This document shows positions 1 to 5,645 of a stretch of DNA of 5,645 nt, in pieces; position 1 is the first letter of the stretch; each line of letters opens with the position of its first letter. The stretch comes from Gammaproteobacteria bacterium. GTDB lineage: Bacteria; Pseudomonadota; Gammaproteobacteria; UBA6429; Thiohalophilaceae. Under the pieces are notes generated by a model. The model was not told the DNA's origin. It ran no database searches and saw nothing but the letters and a program-made list of their open reading frames with translations. Position numbers and translations under genes: made by a program. The stretch spans positions 1 through 5,645 of the forward strand of contig JAUVGM010000180.1 in assembly GCA_030593785.1 (NCBI GenBank), written 5' to 3'.

Positions 1-932
1 GCCATGTCGTTATAATTATTCAATATTAATACGGCAAACTCATCTCCACCTAAACGTGCCAAGCTACCTTTTGAGCCTAAAGAACTTGTTAAACGTTTAC
101 TTACTTCTTTAAGTAATAAATCTCCTTCTTCATGGCCAAGCGCTTCATTTAGCTCCTGAAAATGATCAATATCAATAAGCATAATGGTGACGTATAAATT
201 TTGTTCACTGGCGATATTAATTTCTTGCTGCAAACGATCGCGGAACAACAAGCGATTCGGTAAACCGGTGAGTTGGTCATACAGAGTAAGATGTTCCAGT
301 TCGTGATTCACTGAAACTAACCGTTTATTTAAACTTTTTAATTCTGCCTGATATTCTTCAGAGACACGTTTAGCCTCTTCAATTTTTTCCATTGCCATCG
401 CATTTTCTATTGCAATAGCAACTTGCCCGGCAAAGAGTTCCAGTAAATGAAAATCATTTTCAGTAAACTCACCACCGCCTATTTTATTGATTCCTGCCAA
501 CCCACCAAGAAAACTTTCACGTCCCATTAGCGGGACCATAATTAAAGTGCCTGCTTCATTTTCCCATGCGTTGCGTTCTTCTTCAGAAAGCTCATTAAGC
601 ATTCCTTTCCACCAGGCTTTACGGTTACGCCATACCCACCCACAAACGCCAAAATCCAGTGGTAAAGTTTCACCTATAATTTCATCAACATTTTCGCCAT
701 CGCCAGCACAATAGGTATATTCAGTAAATTCTTTATTTAGAATAGGAATTAGTAACGTTTCAGAATTGATCAGTTCCCTGGCACGCCTGGCGATAATTTC
801 GAATACCTTATCGAGCTCGAGCTGGCTACCAATTGCCTGAGTTGTTTCAGTCAGCAGTTGAATTTCGTATTCACGTTGCTTCAACTCTTGCTCGAGCTTA
901 TCAATACGTTCTTCTTGACCGGTTTGATCCAT
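1..932 (-). CDS. GAF-GGDEF diguanylate cyclase (C-terminus beyond window)
   Basis: Probable cytoplasmic sensor enzyme that joins two GTP into cyclic di-GMP. The visible 310 codons have no stop and run off the window, so the C-terminus is missing and a following EAL domain cannot be excluded. Order: short coiled-coil start (about 1-28), GAF domain (about 30-180, with FGVCGWVWRNRKAWW near 94-108 and a typical last helix to IAIENAM), helical linker (about 181-215), then GGDEF domain (TGLPNR 222-227, metal-binding LIDIDHF 252-258, LNEALGHEEGD 261-271, RLGGDEFA 293-300). Metal Asp254, guanine-contacting Asn262 and Asp271 and the GGDEF signature are kept, so activity is likely. The usual RxxD product-inhibition site is replaced by Gly286 and Gly289, and the common Lys after DxDxF is Gln259. 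The domain is soluble, with no membrane segment. The ATG at 930-932 follows AAGGG by nine bases and a good -10 box lies upstream. The GAF ligand is unknown. Confidence 0.93.
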   Translation of the reverse strand, partial: MDQTGQEERIDKLEQELKQREYEIQLLTETTQAIGSQLELDKVFEIIARRARELINSETLLIPILNKEFTEYTYCAGDGENVDEIIGETLPLDFGVCGWVWRNRKAWWKGMLNELSEEERNAWENEAGTLIMVPLMGRESFLGGLAGINKIGGGEFTENDFHLLELFAGQVAIAIENAMAMEKIEEAKRVSEEYQAELKSLNKRLVSVNHELEHLTLYDQLTGLPNRLLFRDRLQQEINIASEQNLYVTIMLIDIDHFQELNEALGHEEGDLLLKEVSKRLTSSLGSKGSLARLGGDEFAVLILNNYNDM

Positions 933-1185
933 TAAAACTTTCCCTTGGGGGTTAAGTATGAAGGCTTAATGTATTATATGACTCAACGGGATAACTCCAA
1001 TAAAATCAATGACTAGAGTATAGACGTTAAAAAGATTATCAGCAAAATTTTATACACAGATTGTAAGTGTTAAACAACTGATATTTACAATATAGGGCGT
1101 GTTTAAATATTGTTCAAAGATGGAATGTTAATTTACGTTTCCTGACTACGGGTAATCAGCAATCTATATTGGTATAAGCCCTCTG
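933..1185. other. Intergenic region with an operator-like inverted repeat
   Basis: This 253-base AT-rich gap between the DUF3025 stop and the GAF-GGDEF start contains no credible coding frame. It holds the promoter described at 973-1000. It also has an inverted repeat ACAATAT (1087-1093) and ATATTGT (1107-1113), whose half-site centres are 20 bases apart, and an imperfect hairpin CTGA...TCAG at 1142-1159. The hairpin is not followed by a T-run on the minus strand, so a clear terminator for the DUF3025 gene is not seen. The function of the repeats is unknown and they may be chance in such AT-rich DNA. Confidence 0.4.
973..1000 (-). promoter_or_regulatory. Putative sigma70 promoter of the GAF-GGDEF gene
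   Basis: On the minus strand a perfect TATAAT lies at 978-973, with TTGGAG at 1000-995 (three of six consensus bases) across a 16-base spacer. Transcription would start near 966 and leave a leader of about 34 bases before the ATG at 932. The -10 match is strong but the -35 is weak, and the region is AT-rich, so this is a prediction only. Confidence 0.45.
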
Positions 1186-2043
1186 TTACTTTCTTTTACG
1201 ACCCGCTCTGAAATAATCAGTATTGTCATAATAGGATTCATTCACATTATCATTGTCCCAGCCAGGTAATCCGAGTAACGGAAAGGGAGATAAGTCTTTT
1301 GGTTTTTTATAAGGCTCCCCCTTGCTAAATAACGCAGCCAATTGATTATCAATATAATCAAGCTGTTGTTGATTTGTTTGATGCAATATATTTTCGTTAA
1401 CAGAAAGTAAAATACAGTTTGCAGTCATACCGACATAAGGTGATAAACCCTTCTCATATAAAGCGTGTCCAAAAGTTACCAGTTTTAATTTTGTCTTGAG
1501 TTCACCGCGTCGATGCCAGAATAATTCCTTCCATTTAAAATCACGGATTAGTTGCAGCATTGAATCATCACTACATAAAATAACCGCACCACCTTCATCG
1601 AACAAAGACAACATATTCTCAATCGGTGAGCGTCTACCTAAGTCAGTCTCACTTTCAATACGCACTTGCGCAGCAGGAATATGAATAGCATTTATAGTCG
1701 CTTTGGTTTTAGGGAACATAAACCAGGTAAGAAATTGAAAAAAGTCATGCCAGTTTTCAGTACGCGTTTGTATTTCACCACTTAAAAAGATGCGTGGTGC
1801 GTAGTGCTCACTAAAATGTCCAGGTTTACCATCCTGTTCAACAATTTTTAACGCCTTTCCATTTTGTGTAAGGATAGGTTTAGGTAGCGCAGAAAGAACT
1901 GCCTGATAATCAGCAAGCACAGGCCAGTCGTCTTTAAACTGTGAGAAGTTTTCAGCCCAAAATTTTAGTGGAGAAAAAATGGGTGAAAAGGAAACAAAGT
2001 CTGCATCCCATTTTTGATTTAAATCAATATTGTGCGAAAACAT
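1186..2043 (-). CDS. DUF3025 family protein
   Basis: Complete 285-residue protein that I assign to DUF3025, a family of unknown function found mainly in gamma- and betaproteobacteria. The recognisable core is WHDFFQFLTWFMFPKTKATINAIH (98-121, here with FPK and INAIH as key parts), then LFDEGGAVILCSDD (147-160) and the aromatic-rich WKELFWHRRGEL stretch (171-182), followed by LVTFGHALYEKGLSPYVGMTANC (188-210). No signal peptide or membrane helix is visible, so it is probably cytoplasmic. The tail is very basic (AGRKRK). An in-frame TAA lies 21 bases before the ATG at 2041-2043, with no alternative start between them, which fixes the start, although the ribosome site is poor (AGG about 15 bases upstream). 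It lies downstream of pdxH on the same strand, with 131 bases between. No catalytic residues can be named; the conserved Trp, His and Asp residues suggest an enzyme or a ligand-binding role, but this is guesswork. Confidence 0.85.
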   Translation of the reverse strand: MFSHNIDLNQKWDADFVSFSPIFSPLKFWAENFSQFKDDWPVLADYQAVLSALPKPILTQNGKALKIVEQDGKPGHFSEHYAPRIFLSGEIQTRTENWHDFFQFLTWFMFPKTKATINAIHIPAAQVRIESETDLGRRSPIENMLSLFDEGGAVILCSDDSMLQLIRDFKWKELFWHRRGELKTKLKLVTFGHALYEKGLSPYVGMTANCILLSVNENILHQTNQQQLDYIDNQLAALFSKGEPYKKPKDLSPFPLLGLPGWDNDNVNESYYDNTDYFRAGRKRK

Positions 2044-2070
2044 GTTATAGGAAAATGCCTGAGTTTAAAT

Positions 2071-2076
2071 ATAATA
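2071..2076 (-). promoter_or_regulatory. Possible -10 box before the DUF3025 gene
   Basis: TATTAT on the minus strand (five of six consensus bases) lies 28 bases before the DUF3025 start codon, directly downstream of the repeat element at 2093-2165. No good -35 is found at normal spacing. The gene may equally be transcribed by read-through from pdxH. Confidence 0.22.
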
Positions 2077-2092
2077 CAAGATAGTTCATAAA

Positions 2093-2165
2093 GATTGCCG
2101 CGCCTTGCTCGGTAACTGCTCCTGCTTTACCCTACCTCCTGCGTCCATGCAGTCGTCGCAATGAC
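2093..2165. repeat. Intergenic palindromic repeat element (ATTGCGA type)
   Basis: The ends GATTGCCGCG (2093-2102) and CGTCGCAATG (2154-2163) form an imperfect inverted repeat, seven of ten positions pairing, and the minus strand begins GTCATTGCGACGA. Inside are two copies of CTCCTGC (2119-2125 and 2136-2142, offset 17) and a small hairpin with CTGC and GCAG arms (2139-2142 and 2149-2152). The segment is clearly more G+C-rich than the flanks. From memory it resembles the GTCATTGCGA...GCAATC intergenic repeats scattered through many bacterial genomes. It may be a small non-autonomous mobile element or a structured RNA signal between pdxH and DUF3025. Only one copy is visible, so repeat status is inferred. 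Confidence 0.5.
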
Positions 2166-2174
2166 AACTAGTTC

Positions 2175-2828
2175 TTAAGGCGCAAGACGTTCATTGATCC
2201 ACTCACCGAAATCATTTTTCGAATACATAAAACGATCATGTAAACGACTATCTCGTGCTTGCCAAAATTCAATCGTTTTAGGCTCTATACGATACCCCCC
2301 CCAAAAAGAAGGTAAAGGAATTTCACCATTTACAAACTTGTTCTTCATTTCATCGAACATTGCGTCAAGCAGTGCACGGTTTTTAACAACCTTACTTTGA
2401 TGCGAAGCCCATGCGCCAATCTGGCTACCACGTGGACGTGAAAGAAAATATTTAAGTGATTCAGCAGTTGGTATTTTTTCTGCTGTACCTGTAATTTTTA
2501 CTTGTCGCCCCATTGAATGCCATGGGAATAACAAACTCACTTTATTATTGGCTTCAATGTGCTGTGCTTTACGACTAGAATAATTGGTGAAAAAAACAAA
2601 ACCGTTTTGATCATATGATTTGAGTAATACCGTACGCTGCAACGGTTGCCCTTCTGTATCAACCGTTGCCAATATCATAGCGCTTGTTTCAGAAAGATCT
2701 GTTGAGCATATTTCAGCATACCAACTTTCAAATTGTTTAATGGGATCAGCATGTAAGCTTGAACTTTCTAAGCCTTCTGCCATTAATTTATCGCGCAGCT
2801 GAGAAGTTTTTAATGATGCGTCATACAT
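2175..2828 (-). CDS. pdxH: Pyridoxamine/pyridoxine 5'-phosphate oxidase
   Basis: FMN-dependent cytoplasmic enzyme that oxidises pyridoxine or pyridoxamine 5'-phosphate to pyridoxal 5'-phosphate with O2, releasing H2O2; the last step of the DXP-dependent route and of salvage. The 217 residues match the usual length (E. coli 218). FMN contacts are seen in QRTVLLK (64-70; Arg65, Lys70), SRKAQHI (85-91) and LFPWHSMGRQV (100-110). Substrate phosphate residues Lys70, Tyr127, Arg131 and Ser135 sit in YFLSRPRGSQIGAW. The C-terminal dimerisation region has PSFWGGYR (173-180) and IEFWQ...RLHDRF (186-200), with active-site Arg195 and His197. The N-terminal lid keeps Arg12 but has Leu15 where E. coli has Tyr17. 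The start ATG lies five bases after the preceding stop and has no Shine-Dalgarno sequence, so translation is probably coupled to the upstream gene. A run of eight G (2302-2295) encodes the Trp-Gly-Gly of the conserved motif. Confidence 0.97.
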   Translation of the reverse strand: MYDASLKTSQLRDKLMAEGLESSSLHADPIKQFESWYAEICSTDLSETSAMILATVDTEGQPLQRTVLLKSYDQNGFVFFTNYSSRKAQHIEANNKVSLLFPWHSMGRQVKITGTAEKIPTAESLKYFLSRPRGSQIGAWASHQSKVVKNRALLDAMFDEMKNKFVNGEIPLPSFWGGYRIEPKTIEFWQARDSRLHDRFMYSKNDFGEWINERLAP

Positions 2829-2833
2829 AGTAT

Positions 2834-3199
2834 TTATTTTTGCGGCATGAGTGGATTACAGTTATTAATAACCACTTTCCCCTGCAACATATTTCCTTTT
2901 GAATATTCGGTAAAATAACATTTATTTGTTTTAGGATCGTAATTTTCAATCCAAAGGTTTTCATCTTTCCAGGTTGAACCAATATGACGTTGCCCGTCAG
3001 GTACAGATAATGACATTACACCACCGTATTTTTTGACGAAAATTTGTTGAAAGTGAAAATAATACGCACCCCAACCAATAATAAAAACAGTGCCGGCTGC
3101 AATAAAAGCATATTTCCATTGATCAATTTTATGTCCAATAAAAACCAATAATGCGATTATTAAGGCAAATACGGTTATCCAGTATAAATAAGTAATCAC
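2834..3199 (-). CDS. Small two-helix membrane protein, unrecognised
   Basis: I do not recognise this 121-residue protein. It has two hydrophobic segments (about 4-22 and 29-48) joined by a short loop with His, Lys and Lys, suggesting the loop is cytoplasmic and both ends are outside. The remaining 70 residues form a soluble domain with YGGVMSLSVPDGQRHIGSTWKDENLW (58-83), YDPKTNKCYFTEYSKGN (87-103) and KVVINNC (108-114). Its only two cysteines, Cys94 and Cys114, could form a disulfide if the domain faces the periplasm. The start is GTG at 3199-3197, six bases after AGGAG (3210-3206), the best ribosome site in the window. It ends five bases before pdxH, so the two are likely cotranscribed and translationally coupled. 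The start is well supported; the function is unknown, and no link to vitamin B6 can be read from the sequence. Confidence 0.8.
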   Translation of the reverse strand: MITYLYWITVFALIIALLVFIGHKIDQWKYAFIAAGTVFIIGWGAYYFHFQQIFVKKYGGVMSLSVPDGQRHIGSTWKDENLWIENYDPKTNKCYFTEYSKGNMLQGKVVINNCNPLMPQK

Positions 3200-3205
3200 A
3201 ATACT

Positions 3206-3210
3206 CTCCT
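3206..3210 (-). promoter_or_regulatory. Shine-Dalgarno site that fixes the GTG start
   Basis: AGGAG, extended by AG, stands six bases before the GTG at 3199. It supports this non-ATG start for the two-helix protein and probably drives translation of the coupled pdxH as well, which lacks its own site. Confidence 0.75.
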
Positions 3211-3228
3211 ATGAATCAGTACAGCAAA

Positions 3229-3257
3229 ATTATAAAGAGTATTTTAAAGCAATACTA
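3229..3257 (-). promoter_or_regulatory. Putative promoter of the two-helix protein-pdxH unit
   Basis: Minus-strand TATAAT (3234-3229) is a perfect -10 box. The hexamer at the correct 17-base distance is TAGTAT (3257-3252), a poor -35. Transcription would start near 3222, leaving a leader of about 22 bases that includes the Shine-Dalgarno site. It lies in the 115-base gap between divergent genes. Confidence 0.42.
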
Positions 3258-3269
3258 TTCTGTTAAACT
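3242..3269 (+). promoter_or_regulatory. Weak candidate promoter for the radical SAM gene
   Basis: Plus-strand TG-T-TAAACT (3261-3269) resembles an extended -10 box, with TTTTAA at 3242-3247 as a weak -35 at 16 bases spacing. It overlaps the minus-strand promoter candidate, so the two may compete. The leader would be about 39 bases and carries no Shine-Dalgarno sequence. Low confidence. Confidence 0.25.
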
Positions 3270-3314
3270 AGTCTTTTATGCCCCAAAGGCAAAAGCATAC
3301 CTCGAAAAACACCT

Positions 3315-4835
3315 ATGTCTTCAACATCAATCATTTTAAGCACACTTAATGCACGTTACATTCATGCATCACTAGGTTTGCGCTATCTACTCGCTAATAT
3401 GGGGGAGTTGCGTTCACAAACCCGCCTGATTGAATTTATTATAAATAGCCGTCCTATTGATATTGTCGAAACCTTATTAGCGGATAAACCTAAAATTATT
3501 GGCTTAGGTGTCTACATATGGAATGCAGAAGAAACCCTGCAAGTGGTAAAACTATTAAAAAAAGTATCTCCAGAAACGATTATTATATTGGGTGGACCTG
3601 AAGTTACTTATGAAGTTGAACAGCAGGAAATTACCGGCCTGGTGGATTACGTTATAACCGGGCAAGCAGATATTGAGTTTCGTAAAACCTGCCTAAGCAT
3701 ATTAAATAATTTAAAACCACTACACAAAATAATCAAATCACAGCAATTCAAGTTAAGTGAAATTAAACTACCTTACGATGAATATACTGATGAAGACATT
3801 AAAAATCGGGTTATGTATGTTGAAGCCTCACGTGGGTGCCCTTTCAAATGTGAGTTCTGCTTATCCTCGTTAGATAAAACAGTTTATCCCTTTGAGCTCA
3901 CTTTATTTCTTGGTGAGATGCAAAAACTCTATGACCGAGGTGTTCGCAGTTTTAAATTTATAGATCGCACCTTTAACCTGAAAGTTGCTACTAGCATAAA
4001 AATAATGGAATTCTTCTTATCTAAAATGGAAACAGATAAGGTCTATTTACATTTTGAGCTTATCCCTGACCACTTACCCGAAAAACTAAAAGCAGTCATG
4101 CAACGTTTTCCTGAAGACAGCTTACAGTTTGAAATTGGTATCCAAAGTTTAAATCCAGATATACAGGACATTATCAGCCGTAAACAGGATAACGAGAAAG
4201 TAGAAAGTAATATGAGCTGGATCCGCAATAACACCTCCGCACATATTCATGCAGACCTCATTATTGGTTTACCGGGAGAAACCTTAACAAGCTTTGCAAC
4301 AGGCTTTAATGAATTAGTCGCAATGAATCCGCATGAAATACAGGTTGGTGTACTTAAACGTTTACGTGGCACGCCCATTATTCGTCATTCCGATGGATAT
4401 GATATGCGCTACAGCCCTACTGCACCGTATGAAATCCTTAGTAATAACATTATTGATTTTAGTACTATGCAAACACTAAAGCGTTTTGCACGGTATTGGG
4501 ACATGATAGCGAACTCGGGGCGTTTCAAACATACAAAAACGTTTTTGCTAGGTAATAAACCTTTTGAAAACTTTTTAGCAGTAAGCAATTGGATTCATGC
4601 CGAGACAGAACAAACACATCATATTGCCTTGCCCCGCTTATTCGTTTTGCTTAAAAAAGCAATGGTAGAAATTTTACATTTAAACGAAGAACAAACGAAT
4701 GAATATTTGCTTAAAGATTTTGCAGACTCCGGAATTAAAGGGCAACCAAAGTTTGTACTTCAGGCTAAGGAGAATATTAAAGTTTTTAAACGTCGTTCAG
4801 AATCACGACAGCAACGTCACAAAACAAATATTTAA
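3315..4835 (+). CDS. B12-binding-domain radical SAM protein, DUF4080 type
   Basis: Probable cytoplasmic radical SAM enzyme of the COG1032 / class B type, with substrate unknown. The 506 residues divide into an N-terminal Rossmann-like cobalamin-binding domain (about 4-135; STLNARYIHASLGLRYL 9-25, IIGLGVYIWN 61-70, ILGGPEVTYE 91-100, ITGQAD 114-119), a radical SAM core (about 165-360; RGCPFKCEFC with Cys175, Cys179 and Cys182 binding the 4Fe-4S cluster, KFIDRTFN 214-221, FEIGIQS 272-278, ADLIIGLPGE 313-322), and a C-terminal part that I take to be DUF4080 (about 370-500), ending in a basic tail. No DxHxxG motif is visible in the N-terminal domain, so cobalamin would bind base-off without a protein histidine, as in many class B enzymes, or may not bind. 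Class B members are often methylases, but that is inference. ATG 3315 is the only usable start after the in-frame TAA at 3263-3265. It lacks a Shine-Dalgarno sequence. The gene is divergent from the pdxH unit and convergent with the mscS-like gene. Confidence 0.93.
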   Translation: MSSTSIILSTLNARYIHASLGLRYLLANMGELRSQTRLIEFIINSRPIDIVETLLADKPKIIGLGVYIWNAEETLQVVKLLKKVSPETIIILGGPEVTYEVEQQEITGLVDYVITGQADIEFRKTCLSILNNLKPLHKIIKSQQFKLSEIKLPYDEYTDEDIKNRVMYVEASRGCPFKCEFCLSSLDKTVYPFELTLFLGEMQKLYDRGVRSFKFIDRTFNLKVATSIKIMEFFLSKMETDKVYLHFELIPDHLPEKLKAVMQRFPEDSLQFEIGIQSLNPDIQDIISRKQDNEKVESNMSWIRNNTSAHIHADLIIGLPGETLTSFATGFNELVAMNPHEIQVGVLKRLRGTPIIRHSDGYDMRYSPTAPYEILSNNIIDFSTMQTLKRFARYWDMIANSGRFKHTKTFLLGNKPFENFLAVSNWIHAETEQTHHIALPRLFVLLKKAMVEILHLNEEQTNEYLLKDFADSGIKGQPKFVLQAKENIKVFKRRSESRQQRHKTNI

Positions 4836-4842
4836 ATAAGCT

Positions 4843-4862
4843 TTCAACGGTCGTTGAATTTT
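4843..4862 (+). terminator. Hairpin terminator at the convergent gene junction
   Basis: A perfect inverted repeat TTCAACG (4843-4849) and CGTTGAA (4852-4858) is followed by four T (4859-4862). A realistic fold is six base pairs closed by the loop GGTC. It begins eight bases after the radical SAM stop, and so would end that transcript. The same bases encode the last residues and stop of the opposing channel gene. The T-run is short and the stem is small, so termination may be partial; minus-strand termination is less likely because the T-run is on the plus strand. Confidence 0.45.
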
Positions 4863-5645
4863 GAATCCGGCATTTCTTTTATATAGAGATCTTGTTTGCT
4901 ATATGGGATCTCAATTCCTTCAGCATTAAAACATTTATAAATTGCTGTATTAAGAATATCCAGAACTCGGCCACGAATTTCAGGTGTCTCTACCCAGCAT
5001 AAAAGATCAATATCTAAACTTGAATCACCAAAGGCTCGAAACCTTACCCTGGGTTCAGGAACTTCACACACTTCGTTTTCATTTATCGCAATTGATAGTA
5101 AAAGCTGTTTAACCTGATCAATATCAGAACCATAAGCTACACCAATTTTTATTCTCAAACGATATTTTTCATATGGACCACCCGATTCGTTACTAATTCT
5201 CGTATTACCCATTACAGCATTTGGAATGGTAATTTCTACATCACCACGAGTTAATAGGCGAGTGCTACGAATGCCGATGTGAGTTACTTTTCCACGTTCA
5301 CCGCTGTCTAGTACAACATAATCACCAATTTTATACGGTGAATCTGCCAATATGAATACACCTGCAAAAAGATTAGCCAACGTATCTTTAGCTGCAAAAC
5401 CAACAGCAATACCGATGATACCTGCAGAAGCAAGCCACGCAGTCATATCGATCTTCCATGAGATAAAGACCAAATAAACAGCAATTACAAAAACGAAAAT
5501 ATATACAAGATTCTGAAATAAGGGTTTAGTTTGAACACTGATAAAGGAATGTTTGTCAGTATTACGACTTATCTCATCTAAGATAACTACAGTTAACCTT
5601 ATTACAAATACACTCCACAGAATAATCAGAATAGACGCAACCAGT
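4844..5645 (-). CDS. MscS-family mechanosensitive channel (N-terminus beyond window)
   Basis: Inner-membrane small-conductance channel subunit that would open under membrane tension and release solutes in osmotic downshock. Visible are 266 residues and the TGA stop. The reading frame is open to the window edge, so the N-terminus lies outside; a TTG at 5473-5471 is internal, since membrane sequence continues upstream of it. Segments: a hydrophobic helix (about 3-22), a second (about 43-62), then the pore helix (about 69-99) with the Gly/Ala pattern ASAGIIGIAVGFAAKDTLANLFAG. The beta domain follows, with YKIGDYVVLDSGERGKV (104-120), the conserved TIPNAVMGNTRISNES region (about 137-152), and the C-terminal alpha/beta part ending IPYSKQDLYIKEM. 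This is the standard MscS layout; at least two membrane segments precede the pore helix, so the total topology cannot be counted. The gene converges on the radical SAM gene with eight bases between stops. Confidence 0.93.
   Translation of the reverse strand, partial: LVASILIILWSVFVIRLTVVILDEISRNTDKHSFISVQTKPLFQNLVYIFVFVIAVYLVFISWKIDMTAWLASAGIIGIAVGFAAKDTLANLFAGVFILADSPYKIGDYVVLDSGERGKVTHIGIRSTRLLTRGDVEITIPNAVMGNTRISNESGGPYEKYRLRIKIGVAYGSDIDQVKQLLLSIAINENEVCEVPEPRVRFRAFGDSSLDIDLLCWVETPEIRGRVLDILNTAIYKCFNAEGIEIPYSKQDLYIKEMPDSKFNDR

Noticed and set aside
487..714. Plus-strand open frame of 75 codons
   Set aside because: It lies antisense within the GAF coding region, has low-complexity Pro/Ser composition and no family resemblance.
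1061..1107. GTGTTAAAC and GTGTTTAAA as a direct repeat, and TTGTAA/TTACAA as an inverted repeat
   Set aside because: They are short, inexact or overlapping with other pairings, and expected in AT-rich DNA.
1142..1159. Terminator after the DUF3025 gene
   Set aside because: The stem is only four pairs plus two across a mismatch, and no T-run follows on the minus strand.
1496..1684. Plus-strand open frame of 62 codons
   Set aside because: Antisense to the DUF3025 gene, whose protein has clear family motifs; no credible ribosome site or product.
2194..2802. Two plus-strand open frames (2194-2400 and 2620-2802)
   Set aside because: Both are antisense to pdxH, whose identity is certain across the whole region.
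4043..4234. Minus-strand open frame of 63 codons
   Set aside because: Antisense to the radical SAM core; composition reflects the opposite strand's codons.
5471..5473. TTG as the start codon of the MscS-family gene
   Set aside because: The frame continues open to the window edge and encodes additional membrane segments typical of the family, so this TTG is an internal leucine codon.

Overview
The window looks like chromosomal DNA from an AT-rich gammaproteobacterium (roughly 38-40% G+C by eye). The support is a PdxH that aligns without gaps over most of its length to my memory of the E. coli enzyme, a DUF3025 protein (a family I know mainly from gamma- and betaproteobacteria), and a GAF-GGDEF signalling protein. 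Genus cannot be told from this sequence. I see no tRNA or rRNA gene, CRISPR array, transposase, phage gene or toxin-antitoxin pair; it reads as an ordinary housekeeping and signalling region.

Layout. Positions 1-932 (minus) hold the first 310 codons of a GAF-GGDEF diguanylate cyclase whose end lies outside the window; a good -10 box sits just upstream in the 253-base gap 933-1185. Positions 1186-2043 (minus) hold a complete DUF3025 protein. The gap 2044-2174 carries a 73-base element with imperfect inverted ends, resembling widespread ATTGCGA-type intergenic repeats. Positions 2175-2828 (minus) are pdxH, and 2834-3199 (minus) is an unrecognised protein with two membrane segments, starting at GTG behind a strong Shine-Dalgarno sequence and ending five bases before pdxH. 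These two look like one transcript; DUF3025 may be read from the same message or from a weak promoter of its own. The 115 bases 3200-3314 separate this group from the divergent gene at 3315-4835 (plus), a B12-binding-type radical SAM protein with a DUF4080-like C-terminus. That gene converges with eight bases of spacing on an MscS-family channel gene (4844 to the window edge, minus), and a short hairpin lies over the junction. The channel gene is cut at its 5' end by the window.

How the genes relate. PdxH completes pyridoxal 5'-phosphate synthesis and salvage, the GGDEF protein should make cyclic di-GMP, and the MscS protein should act as a turgor-relief or small-solute channel. No single pathway joins them. 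The least understood members are the radical SAM enzyme, whose substrate is unknown, the two-helix protein translated just before pdxH, and DUF3025. I found no convincing new multi-gene system here; the findings are single-gene or single-site oddities.
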